Of a stretch of 64,000 nucleotides of DNA, positions 11,026 to 22,044 are shown piece after piece. The position numbers and the translations under genes were made by a program. The first letter of the stretch is position 1. The number at the start of each line of letters is the position of its first letter. The notes beneath the pieces were generated by a model. The model saw only the letters and a program-made list of their open reading frames with translations, did no database searches and was not told the DNA's origin. Origin of the DNA: Pisolithus tinctorius (Eukaryota; Basidiomycota; Agaricomycetes; Boletales; Pisolithaceae); the NCBI GenBank assembly GCA_024663395.1, contig JANFAH010000071.1, forward strand, positions 124,001 through 188,000, in the 5' to 3' direction.

Positions 11026-12869
11026 CCATCAATTATGGCACTTGCATTGGATTCCTAGGTGATCAGGAGGATTCCTTGAAAGGAAGGGGGAATGGAGGAG
11101 AACAGACAGCAGGTGAGTGGTACAGGGGGAGAAAGGGGCAGGGCAGATGATAGAGGAAAGGGGAGGTAGAATGACACCTTCTGCATATGACATCAGAATC
11201 ATCTGGGTGTTAACTCTCAGGAAACATCCCCCTGACCAAACACTCCACTCATCCTTATGCACTCAAACTAACCTACCCTGTGCTTTAGCTCACCCTGCCC
11301 CTCATGCTGCTCTAACAAGATGATGGAGGACAGTTTGGACACCAACAAACTCCCATGATGAAGTCAACAAATATATCATTGGAAAAACTCTGTGATGTTC
11401 AGAAGTTGGGACACTACCATCTCCTCTATGTCACCAGGAAAATCACACAGGTGTGAGAGGATGGAGACAAGGAACATGAAACAGAGAGTATTGTCCTATG
11501 AAAGAATGAACTGTTGAGGGGCTCAAACACTAACAACACCACAAGGAATATCAGCAGTTGGTGTAAAGGACTGAGAAGGTGATCCTCTAAGTGCATACTC
11601 CACAAGAGAACATTTGAGAAGAAAGTAAACAAAGAAGAGAACTACACTATTGGTTGAATGCAAACATGCAGTATCAATGAGGCATGGCCTTACTATGTAC
11701 TGTGTAAGCATGAAAGGATAAGCAAAAGAAAAGTCTGAGATGACTAAGCATCCCTAAAGTGTAACCCAAACCAGAGGGTGGATATATACCAGCAAGTAGG
11801 AAATGCAGAAGTGAAAAGTCTACCAGTCATCACAGTTTTGGGCTGCAGTCATATCAGTATAGGAAATGTGGCCAAGGGAATTGAAGGGGATGCACTGACA
11901 ACAGGAGTGTTATTGTGATTTCTGCTTGATGCTATGAGAAACTGCATCAGCACCATCATAAAAGCAAAGGCAACTATCTAATACTAATGTTTAATGGTTT
12001 GATGGCAGGACTTCACAAGCCACCTGGTTGTACCTTGGTTGGTGAGGAGGTCACCTTGATTCTCTTTGACTTTCTAATGCCAACAGGAGGACCAATTTTC
12101 ATGGGGACATCAGTGCACAATTTTTTTGGAGGCATGCCAAGGATCTCACAGCAGACATGTAGTCAAGCAGCAAATATCTGGGGACATGAAGTTACCCAAC
12201 AAGCTTGCAGAAACACATTCAAGCAAGGTATCACCCAATGGAAAAGATGGAAACAAAGGAATGACTGTGGTGAAAGGAAAGTGGGAAGTTTTGAGGATGA
12301 AACCCAAGTGAGTGGGCAATTTATGTTGTCAAGTGACAAGATTCACAGACCTGATTTGCACTAGTGCCCTTGCTTCTTCCTAGCTACCAAAACAGTGGGC
12401 CAGAATAAAATGTGACAGTGGGCACATGGTCATATCACAAAATGGATGGATGAGAGGAGACAGGTGCACTTCCACTTAGCTAGTATGTTCCAGCCTTGCA
12501 GGTCAAGGGAGATATTGATATCATGAACCTGACATAGAGTCAATGGAATAAAATATAGCAGTGGTCACTGTAGTGGTAGGAAATGGAGGGAGGGAGAGGA
12601 GATGAGTGCACCCTTCACTTCCTGCTGGCTTGGATCATTCTGGCATTTTAGATCAGGGAAGTTATCATGGAACCAACCCAGGGTCAATGGAATGGGAAAT
12701 GGAGGGAGAGCAAAGGAGATAAGCACATCCCCTCTGGTTCCTCCTATGCTTGGATCATTCAGGCCTTGTGGGTCAGGGAAGCTATCATGAAACCAACATA
12801 AGGTCAGTGGAATAAAGTCTAACAGTGGGTGCTGATCTGATATGTATGTCCAATAATGGCCATACTGCA
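11026..12869. other. No gene recognised; repeat-bearing
   Basis: Purine-rich at the left and otherwise unremarkable. ORFs up to 125 codons show no family motif. The right part holds the direct repeat at 12340-12830. What truncated the gag at 11025 is not identifiable. Confidence 0.45.
12340..12830. repeat. Diverged direct repeats, about 3 copies
   Basis: Units share the order GGAGATGAG or similar, then GGCTTGGATCATTC, then GGTCAGGGAAG, ATCATGAAACC and GTCAATGGAATAAA. Two adjacent units at about 12580-12810 are the closest pair, and a more diverged unit precedes them. Confidence 0.65.
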
Positions 12870-12871
12870 TA

Positions 12872-14458
12872 CAGTGGCTCAAAAAAGTGTCCCAATGTTG
12901 GGTGATTTTGGAAGGATTTGAGATTTATGAGAGAACCAGTAGGAATCAGTTCATCCTCCTGCAGGACCAAAAATAGCACAAACTGTTGCCTTGACCACAA
13001 GGGCTTGTTCATATAATTTGGTTGTTATGGCACTGAGATATAACCAATTTAAAATGACATGTTGTTGGGACACTTTCTTGAGCATGATGTTGTCAGTCAT
13101 TATTTAGTAAATAACATAAGGATTTGACAACTTCTGAAAGATTTGTTGCTTCAACCTTGCCTGATTATGTAATGTACATAATCCTGAGCCATAAAAATGG
13201 CTTGGGTCCCACTCAGCTAACCCTACTGCACCATGAAATGCATTTTTGCCTCTGCTAGAGCAAATATCCATCTTCTTCCTGAATCTGGCCTTTCTGTTCA
13301 TCAAATCTCCTCTAAAACTGGTCTGGGGAGCACTACTGTGGCCAAGGTCATCAAAGAGTTCCAGCTAGACAAAGACAACCTCAAAATGGGACATCCTTAC
13401 CAGCTTTCTTCTACTGGCAGAAGGAGAATAGTCTCTAGTGTGACCTCTGGAAGAGCTGAAAATGTTGTCCAGGCCACACATATAATAATGGTAGCCCTTT
13501 TCTCTCCTGACACTCTCCAAACTATTTGCAGTGTGCTCAATTCTGCATCCCTGAAGGCTGTAGTCAAGCAGGAGAATTATCCAGCAAACACTTCCCTACC
13601 ATTTTCCACACAAATTTCCTTCCATCTGGTCCAATACTATTGATCTTGGGCTCAACTGACCAGATTACCCCAGTGCAGTCATCCACAGTCCAGTTTTGGT
13701 GCTTAAGAGCAAAGGCAAGTCACTGTTGTGTATGCTTGCAAGACAAGAGTGGCATCTCCTGCTTGACAATCACCTTCAGGGATGCAGAATTGAGCACACT
13801 GCAAACAGTTTGGGAAGTGTCAGGAGATGAAAGGGCCACACACATTATATGGGTAGCCTGGACAGCATTTTCAGCTCTTCCAGAGGTCATACTAGAGACT
13901 ATTCTCCTCTGCCAGGAGAAGAAGGCTGGTAAGGATGTCCCAGTTTGACATTTTCCTTAATCTAGCTGGAACTCTTTGATGACCCTGGCCACAGTGGAGC
14001 TCCCCTGACCAGTCGTAGAGGAGATTTGATGAGCAGAAAGGCCAGATTCAGAAAGAAGATGGATATTTGCTCTAGCAGAGACAAAAATGCATTTCATGGT
14101 GGAGTAGGGTTGGCTGAGTGGGACCCAAGCCATTTTTATGGCTCAGGATTATGTACATTACATAATCAGTCATGGTTGAAGCACAAAATCCCTCAGAAGT
14201 TGTCAAACCTTTATGTTATTTACTAAATAATGACTGACAACATCATGCTCAAAAAAGTGTCCCAATGACATGTCATTTTAAAATGGTTATATCTTGGTGC
14301 CATGTCAACCAAATTACATAAGAAAGCCCTTCTTTTCAAGGCAATGGTAAGTACTATTTTTTGTCCTGCAGGAGTCTGAACTAATGCCTATTGGCTCTCT
14401 TGTAAATCTCAACTCTTTCCAAAATCACCCAACATTGGGACACTTTTTTGAGCCACTG
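12872..14458. mobile_element. Palindromic Tc1/mariner derivative
   Basis: Begins CAGTGGCTCAAAAAAGTGTC, ends with its reverse complement, and is flanked by TA (12870-12871, 14459-14460). Both halves carry the 5' part of the same transposase gene, pointing inward: plus strand from 13233, minus strand from about 14100. The element is thus a head-to-head palindrome in which the catalytic 3' half was lost and the 5' half duplicated. The terminal motif recurs inverted near 13060-13086, making an outer unit of about 215 bp. It cannot encode a working transposase. Confidence 0.88.
13233..14106. pseudogene. Two inverted N-terminal Tc1/mariner transposase fragments
   Basis: Left arm, plus strand from 13233: helix-turn-helix region with SGLSVHQISSKTGLGSTTVA, then a second DNA-binding region with KMGHPYQLSSTGRRRIV and SASLKAVVKQE. 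Right arm, minus strand, shows the mirrored peptide (KARFRKKMDICSS in the overlapping frame) and reads past the centre to LKHQNWTVDD and VIWSVEPKINSIGPDGRKFV. That is the first catalytic motif region, with the usual SDE read as SVE. The second and third catalytic motifs are missing. The match to the transposase at 40576-41592 (STRKIASQTGLGKSTVSQVL) supports the assignment. Confidence 0.8.
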
Positions 14459-14574
14459 TAGCACTTTCCACCATGGGAGTTCTGAGATCCTTCAGGGTGG
14501 CATTCATGACTTGGTTTCATGCCGGATTCACCTGCTGAATGCACCATGTACCCCAAACAAAACAATGTGTGGTC

Positions 14575-15240
14575 CTTGGCATGGAGTGTCCCATTGAGGT
14601 CCTATTTCAACTGGAGAATTTTTCATTTGGGTCCTTTTTAGCATGGAGAATGTCCCATTGAGGTCCAATTTTACCTGGAGAAAATTGCATTTGGGTCTTT
14701 TTTAGCATGGAGAATGTCTCATTGAGGTCCAATTTCAACTGGAGAAAGCTTGTCCCATTGAGGTCATATTTCACCTGGAGAAAATTTGATTTGGGTCCTT
14801 TTTAGCATGGAGAATGTCCCATCAAGGTCCAGTTTCACCTGGGGAAAGTGTCATTTGGGTCCTTTTTAGCATGGAGAATGTCCCATTGAGGTCCAATTTC
14901 ACCTGGGGAAAGGGTCATATGGGTCCTTTTTAGCATGGAGAATGTCCCATTGAGGTTCAGTTTCAACTGGAGAAAATTTGATTTGGGTCCTTTTTAGCAT
15001 GGAGAATGTCCCATTGAGGTCCAATTTCAACTGGAGAAAGCTTCATTTGGGTCCTTTTTAGCATGGAGAATGTCCCATTGAGGTCCAATTTCAACTGGAG
15101 AGAGCTTCATTTGGGTCCTTTTTGGCATGGAGAATCCCTTACTGAGGCCTTACTTTGGCTGGGGAAAGCTTCATTTGGGTCCTTTTTAGCATGGAGAATG
15201 TCCCATTGAGGCCCAATTTCAGCTGGAGAAAGGCCCATCT
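14575..15240. repeat. 62-bp minisatellite, about 10 units
   Basis: The unit carries GCATGGAGAATGTCCCATTG, then AGGTCCAATTTCA, then CTGGAGAAA and TTGGGTCCTTTTTA. Units lie about 62 bp apart from near 14579 to near 15190, with one shortened unit near 14750. No coding interpretation is needed. Confidence 0.9.
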
Positions 15241-15700
15241 GGACCCCAGTCACCCTGACATATTCAGGATAATGTATATTAATTATGGCAAAATCCTTTT
15301 CTCTCACCTCTCTAAAATGGCAGGTGTGGAGGAGCATCCCCAAGCATGGTGCTGGAGAAAAGATTTTCCCCACCAGTGGCTGGGGATACCTGACCTGTTG
15401 AGACCTCATAGGTATATACATCTGTAGAAATATGTAGACCTAATAGGTCTCCAAAGGGGATATATGTATGCAGTGATACTTTCAATTTCTAATGGGCATT
15501 GATTGCTCCAACTTGAAACAGGTCTGACCTATAGCCTGAGTCCATGCTGACACCTCAAGCCCTTGCTTCATGAAACATATGAGGCCTTAGCCCACATCAT
15601 ATGTTTACAGACACCAGAAACCCCCATCTATTGCCAGAATTGCTGCCCAGTTGTTGCACGTAGTATCTCCCTGGATTGTACAGCTACTTTCTGTGACTAT
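15241..15700. other. No gene recognised
   Basis: Follows the minisatellite. No transposon end, repeat or coding family is visible to me. Confidence 0.45.
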
Positions 15701-15925
15701 GTGACTGTGAGTGGTAGGAGGTATCATGCTTCATGAACCTTGGGATCAAGAAACTTGTCACTTGTTCACATCGCAATCCCACAGAGAAATGGCCAGCCAC
15801 CAGTGGATGCTTATGGTGAACTGCTCAAGATATTCCACTTTAACCAGGACATTCATTTCCAGGGTGAGTCTATGTATTTCCTTCATGCATGATGGTTCAA
15901 GTGTTGGAATGGTGATCAAGAAGAC

Positions 15926-16935
15926 ATGTGGGTGACAAGGTACATACAGCTAATCACCTATTTGTTTCCTGCTTACATTCCAATCTACATGGTGAATGAT
16001 GCACAGGCATGCATTTGTGGGAGCTCAGTACCTCTGATGATCTCACAGAAGTTCTGCAAGTCACTACAACTATCTCTATCCAATCTACTAGCTGAAGTCC
16101 CACAGATGAAGCCAAGATCAAGTGTGGGCAGAAGAATGTTCCATGGATGGTGCTGTTAGACCTTCTCTTCATCCACAAGCATACCATTGTTGATTGGCCA
16201 GCTGGAGTTCTGGCAGTTGGTCCTGATTTCAATGTGATGCACCTCAATGCCAATGAGCTCTGTGCTCTCACTGTTCCATTTTTGAAAGAGCAGACGGAAC
16301 AAGATTACAACTTGGAGGCTCCAGCAGAGGAGGAAGAAGACCACTTTGTGCCAGTACCTGCTTCATCATTTTATCTCAAGCATTGGACAGCTGGTGAGTA
16401 TTACTGCTCTTGCACAATTATGCTGGCCTGACTAACATGAATTATTCAGACCAGCTTCAGCTGTTGCATGAAGCCAACTCAAAAGCCTTTGACATTCCAT
16501 TAGTAGTGAATATGCTTCATCACTCCCTTTGCCTCCTTTCTGACTTGCAAGCATTTGTCAAAGTGCTCCCACCAACAATGCACCAAAAGGGCCCTGACCA
16601 GGAGGCAGCCCCTTGTCTCCCCCCACCCCCAGCTGAAGCACAACCCCACCCACACACATGAGGCCATGCAGCACCAAACACCCACAATGCTCATCAACCC
16701 CCTCCAGCATCTGAGTATTCACCTCTTCCTCCCTCATCACCACCTGACAACTCACCTTGCTCATCTCCTCCATGAGCTGTGCATGGTCCTGCTCTGGTAG
16801 CACATCATCTACAACATGGTGCCTCCCACAACCACTCTCCAACCATGCACTCCCACTGCCACCCCCACCACTGATCACAGAAGTGTTGTTGAGAATATCC
16901 AGAAGATGGAAGTGAGAATAACACAGGCCCATCAC
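15926..16935 (+). pseudogene. TIVxWP gene family, copy 2 (function unknown)
   Basis: Second decayed copy of the family at 6130-8378, here on the plus strand. The best block is at 16125-16400: NVPWMVLLDLLFIHKHTIVD, then WPAGVLAVGPDFNV, then NELCALTVPFLKEQ and an acidic stretch followed by FVPVPASSFYLKHWTAGE. It aligns with the copy 1 segment at 6990-7300. GTGAGT after HWTAG (about 16394) looks like an intron donor. A second block, LQAFVKVLPPTMHQKGPDQE (about 16545-16605), and a Pro/His-rich tail match the 6655-6873 segment of copy 1. Upstream exons are largely unrecognisable. Two copies in 10 kb of transposons suggest the family travels with, or as, a mobile element, but I found no ends. Confidence 0.6.
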
Positions 16936-17089
16936 AGGGAAGGTCCCATCACAGGTATGCTGTTAGTCTGACCTGAATGCATTATACTGACCCAATGCAG
17001 TGTGGTTGAGTATGTTTATTGGAGCTCCCCACACAAGAGACACCACTATCCATCTGATGATGAAGATGGCTACCCCCATAATCATTATA

Positions 17090-17780
17090 CAGTGAGGGAC
17101 AAAAGTGTTGCAATGTTTGTGAGGTGTGACTTGCTGCTGATGTAGCTTGGGCTATTCTGCACAGATAATCATAATACCTGCACCAATGGAAAGGGGTGAG
17201 TCTAAGCTTTCCAGAGCACTAAGGTTCAGTCCAAACAAAGCAATACATGCAGAGATACACCCTATTCTTTCTGAAAAGTGCATTGCAATGCTTTTGTCCC
17301 TGACTGGTGAAAGAGTGAAAAGTGACCTTTTGATGGGATTGAGGGCATGAAGGATGGGAAAATATGATTACATAATGAACCACATGATCATCCAGATGAT
17401 TTGTCAACATGTAAACAATGACAAACATTGGACTTGTACCATTAATCTTCCCTCTTTTACCACAACTCATGAAATCATCTCTCTAGCTCACATGGTCATT
17501 TTCTCAAGGAATTCTTATCAAATACTGGTGGCCACCACAGTGCCATCAGTACAACATGCTCTCAGAACCATCAGTCCCTTAAAAAACCTGCTGTCAGTCA
17601 TTTCCTGGACTGTTTCCCCCCCATGCCTGATGTGTTCTGGGACTAATCAGTACTTGGAAGGCTGAAAATGTTATGGAGGTCAATCTGGCACTTCAGAACA
17701 TGATGTACAAACCAGTCCCCTCTCAACTAATGCATTTCTGGCACAGGAACACTGGTATGGAAGTTGGGTTGAGACAAAAC
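17090..17780 (+). mobile_element. Truncated copy of the CAGTGAGGGAC element
   Basis: TA followed by CAGTGAGGGACAAAAGTG at 17090 starts a close copy of the left arm of the palindrome at 3636-5220, including the inverted inner terminus near 17285-17306 and the AATACTGGTGGCCACCAC stretch. After the arm ends, WD40 gene sequence follows instead of a mirrored arm, and no right terminus exists before LTR C at 18306. The right side is therefore missing or was never palindromic. Confidence 0.8.
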
Positions 17781-18275
17781 CTGCTTGTGCTCTGAGCACC
17801 ATAAGAGGGTTCACTAGATCTTGCTCTGATCTGAACTGTAGATGACTGGGGAAGGATTATTTGGTCATATGTGACCAAAGGTAATATTCAGGACCAGATG
17901 GAAGCACAGGATTCTGCTCCATGGCAGTTCAGTAGCATATCCTTCTGATGACACCCAGGGGTAAAGAGGATTTTGTCTTGCCCTAACTTCCATACCACTG
18001 TCCTGGTAATGGGACCTTGCATAGTCTTGATTATTTGACCCAGGGTACCTTGACTGATAGACCAAAGAAAAATGTTTCCATCATCCCCTGTGCATGCAAT
18101 GAACTCACCATCAACCCCAAGCAAAGGCAATTGCTTACCTCCAGTGCCCAGACATGTCCCATCCTCAGAAAAAGTTGTGCAGTTTATAGGGGTTTTCTGT
18201 CCTTCCAGTGTATGGAGGATGTGGTACTCCATTTCCCTTAGGCACAAAGTTTCAGCAATGCACATGCAAATCTGA
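17780..18275 (-). pseudogene. WD40-repeat gene fragment
   Basis: Minus-strand reading gives a clear WD40 signature: EGQKTPINCTTFSEDGTCLG, then CTGDDGNIFLWSISQGTLGQ, then IIKTMQGPITRTVVWKLGQD and a C-terminal block that also occurs in the 3.6-5.2 kb palindrome. GDDGNIFLWS matches the GxxDGxIxxW pattern closing a WD40 blade. Between the first and second blocks a stretch with GTAAGC and TGGTGAG may be intron remnant. Start and stop are absent. The fragment abuts the arm of a TA-flanked element, so it was either captured by the element or hit by it. Which family member it came from cannot be told here. Confidence 0.65.
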
Positions 18276-18305
18276 CTTATTTATTTATTTACTCCTTTTG
18301 TGGAG

Positions 18306-19203
18306 TGTCATATCCATGACTCTCAGACTCAATCCTGGTCCAGTCCAGACCCCTAGCCCCTATCTCTGGTCAAGCCTGGTCTTAGTCTGGCCTAGAAAAC
18401 CCAACTCCAGTCCTAGATAACCCAACTCTGGCCTGAATAACTCAAGTCTGGTGTTTTACCCCTATCTCCGGTCCACTCTGGCCTCCCAGCCTTGTGCTAC
18501 TCCACCCCAGTCCTCCCAGGTCCATGTCCAGGTCACCCAGACATAACTCCAGTCTGTTTTCCTTTGTTTGTACTATATTTAGTCTAGTCCCCTTTGTTGA
18601 TCTTGCTTACTGTACAAACCTGTGTCTGACTCCAGTTATGCCAGTCACCCAGACTTTGACTATTAGTCTTGGCACAGCCTCTGTGGCTGTCCTCTTGCTA
18701 ATCATCTTTCTAATAGCTTATCAACAAGTCCAGCTCTATGTTCATTACCCCAGACTGGCCTCAGGTATTTAACCCATGTACATACTTTGTAGCACCTCAG
18801 TCAGAATATCAATTTAGTATTACCCTCAACTCCACACTACACCCCAAGTCTACTCTATAGCTAAGGCCAAGCCTTAAGCTGTCCCCAGCCCCTGTCCCTG
18901 ACCTCTCCCTGGCTTGCATAAGGGTACAGCACATAAGCTGAGACCAAGGGAGGTAGATCCAACCCTGGACCAGCTTCCCCCTGTGTGCACTCCAAGACTG
19001 GCCAGTTTCCCATGGTCCCAGTCTTGTTCCTGCACTCCCAGCCTTAAGTCCAGTCCTCCAGACTTAGCCCCTGACCTCCAGCCTTAACTCTGGTCCAACT
19101 GGACTTCACCCCTGTCTCCTGGCCTTGACTTTGGTCAGCCAGACTTAGCCCCTGTCACCCAGTCTTGAAGCCCAGTCACCTGAGGGTAAACCTATACTTA
19201 ACA
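18306..19203 (+). mobile_element. Solo LTR C, 898 bp
   Basis: TGTCATATCC...TACTTAACA with an exact target duplication TGGAG at 18301-18305 and 19204-19208. It is homologous to the LTRs of LardC (44993-45881, 50729-51980) and of the partial element at 26339. It contains the leader AGTCAGAATATC near 18800. No internal region remains. Confidence 0.92.
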
Positions 19204-19719
19204 TGGAGATAACCAGCAATTGGCTCAGCTACACTCACAATGTGCTAGCTACTTGAGTAAGTCATGAGCTTTCTTAGTGATACAACCATAGCTGAAATGT
19301 TCATGAAGTTCATGCAGTCTGGCTCTGTTGAGCCACTTCCAAGCATGCAGGTTTGGGCAGCACTTCCAGGGTTATTGTTAAGGTAAACCTCAATGAAACT
19401 TGACCATAGTCATGTGATTTGACATGGTGTGATGCTGTGCTGTTAATTCAAAGTTAAGTCTCCAGCAGTAGTGTGCAGGAGCAAAGTCAAGAAAAAGCAA
19501 TTGTGTATGCTATGCTCAGTGGATATGCTCAATGTAAATACAGTGTATTCATAGTGACTATGGTATTGATTGAGAGTATGAGGGAAAAAGGGCTTGTGAA
19601 AGATGATTACTGTAATTAAGTGATTGAAGGCAGTGTGCAAGTGGCATCAAACTCTTCCAAAATACTTGCTGGGAGTATATGGTGACCACAATATTGCTTT
19701 ATTGCCCAAGCAGCTTGTC

Positions 19720-21800
19720 ATCCATCAAGTCCTTTAAGGTATGCATCCATGAATTGAGATGATCAGATTGCAAAGCTGGATGAACGTGATTGATGAGCAA
19801 ACTTGCATCAGATAATCAGCAAACCTCTCACTGCTGCATTGTCTCCAAAGGCACAGCTTCCAATGACTCAACCACACTGCACTCCAACATTTCTTCTGAA
19901 CTCAGCTGTGGTTTCATTTGATAGACCCACTTTGAATACCCCTAGCATTGCTCAATAAAATTGAGCTTGCAGTGAAATTTCAGCAAGAATATCACCTCAA
20001 ATCCATGTGAATGACAAGCTGTCTCAATGATTGACTCGATGTTCACAAAATCTGATTGACCATACATCAACTAGCAACAGCAGCAATCTGTCCTGTCAGA
20101 AGGACATCTAAAGTCCTTGCATTCCACTGGGAGGTGAGATGCACCTGCATAACCACATTCAATGAGGATCTGTGCCATTCCCTTGAATTACCCTGCACAC
20201 TCATGACCCTCTGGAAAATAAAGTGGTTGGGGGACACCATTTGGTAGTTGGGCATCAGCCATTCAAATTGTTTCCTTCACAGTATTTCCATTGACATCAT
20301 GAACCAGCTTCCCAGTGCTGTCTTTGGCTATGACCATAACTCCCCAGCTTTCAGAGGGGAACTTTGGCATTTTGCATGCTGAAAATGCATCGCTTGCATG
20401 CTTTGGGTGGATCTTTGCATTATCAAAAATAAAGACATGATCCTCATGAGGGTAGTGCCTTGATAGGATGTCCATTGCTCATTTTTTTTGAGCCACAATA
20501 TCATCATTTGTGAAGTACCCACCCCATGCTTTCCCTGCCTTGAACAGCACATGTGCATGCTCTTTCCTGTCAGGTGACTGAAGCCACCCATAGTCTGTGA
20601 AAATGAAATCAGCAACCATCAGTGAGGCCCCTTCCCCTTTTGGCTGAGGTACAGCACTTTCATTTTGATGGACCCATCAAAGCATTCACTGATCATTTGC
20701 ATAGAATGTGGACTCATCATGAAACCACATGACAACATGATGTGCATTGCCACTCAATGGAGCCATGGTATTCACATCCTCAACAACACTGTTGTTCTCC
20801 TGGTCCACTTCCCATTTATGCATTTGTCACTGAGGGTGAGTCCATGCAGGGAGAAAGACCTGCTGACAGTAGGCTACAACATCACTGTGTTCATGACCAT
20901 CAACATATTGACCTTTTACCTCTTTTTTCCATCACCAGCCCATTTTCTTCATCCACCAGCAAGCAGTTGCTAGACTTATTGGCCACAAGATCCCCAGGTG
21001 TGTTTGGTTCTCTGCAACTTTGAGAAAGTCAACAAGATCCTTGGCACAGGCATACTTTCCACTGCTGCACAGATGGAGGCTTAGTTCCTCAACAATAGTC
21101 TTGTCATTGATTGGTGAGGCCTTCTGTGATTTTCATTGGATTGGCAACTGATCCCAGTCCTCAATGTATGCATGTGTCCATTTCTGGAGTCTATGAGAAA
21201 GAGCTTGTGTGCTCTGACCAAAATGAATATCCTGTGCTGTCTTGTCAGCTGCTTTAGACCAGTGTCCACCTGTTGGGTTGCCTGGCTGGGTGTCAATGTA
21301 TGTCCACAAGAACCTAGCCATTTGGTCTACTCGCTTGATGGTAATCTGGGACAAGTTTTGGTGCTGGATCCCTTTGTGGCCATGTTTCAATGACTTCATG
21401 AGTAAGTGCAAGTCATCTAATGCATGACATGCTTCACTGACAGATGGCAGAAACCAGGATGCTCTACTCCACTTATGGCCACCTGCTTATGGCCACCTTT
21501 GTATTGCATCAAGACTTTGCTTTCTTGTCATGAGGACTTACTATCATTGCTGTCATCACCTGATGAACTACTTGTGCTGTCATCTGTGTCTGTGTCATCT
21601 GATTCTGAGCTGGAACCACTTGTATTGCCCAAGTCTGAATCTAGCCTTTTCCACTCAACCCTAGGATCACCACTGGCATGTCCATGCTCATCCTGTGCAG
21701 AACCATTATCTGGTGTTCTCTTAAATGTGACCATGTTCAAAGTAAGCCATAGGTCATTTAAGTCAGACACATGACTCACATTCTCTTCACCTAGTTGCAC
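19720..21800 (-). pseudogene. DDE superfamily transposase, decayed
   Basis: Minus-strand coding blocks in order: an acidic N-terminal region with SSSESDDTDTDDSTSSSSGD (21528-21800), IKRVDQMARFLWTYIDTQPG and AQDIHFGQSTQALSHRLQKW (21133-21411), WFHDESTFYANDQ near 20700 with the first catalytic Asp, KAWGGYFTNDDI near 20510, YPHEDHVFIFDNAKIHPKHA near 20430 with the second Asp, and CKLNFIEQC*GYSKWVY near 19950 with the presumed third acidic residue. The stop in that last motif replaces the expected Trp (TAG for TGG), a G-to-A change. Several frameshifts separate the blocks. From memory, DDE proteins with HDESTFYAND and FDNA motifs are common in mushroom genomes. The enzyme would cut and rejoin transposon ends in the nucleus, but this copy is dead. 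Confidence 0.8.
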
Positions 21801-22044
21801 TGAGTGCCTCCCTTTCTTTTGTGGTAGATTTTCAGACCATTGGGTATGGCTATGCTGCCCTCATGCCATTGCTGCTTAATGACATCTAGTGTATGCTACA
21901 GTGAACTATGCCATCCCAAATTGGTATTATTCTCTAGCTGAGGCACTGATATTTGTGCTTCATATTCTTTCAAAATTAATTACAACTATAACTCATGTAT
22001 TGTGCTCCAATACAGTATACTATTAAGTGTGTATATAGCAAATC

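Noticed and set aside
14575..15240. Regularly spaced repeats resembling a CRISPR array
   Set aside because: The whole 62-bp unit is repeated with no unique spacers, and the genome is eukaryotic. It is a minisatellite.
21528..21800. Acidic Ser/Asp-rich ORF as a separate gene
   Set aside because: It lies in line with the transposase blocks and fits as the disordered N-terminus of the DDE transposase.
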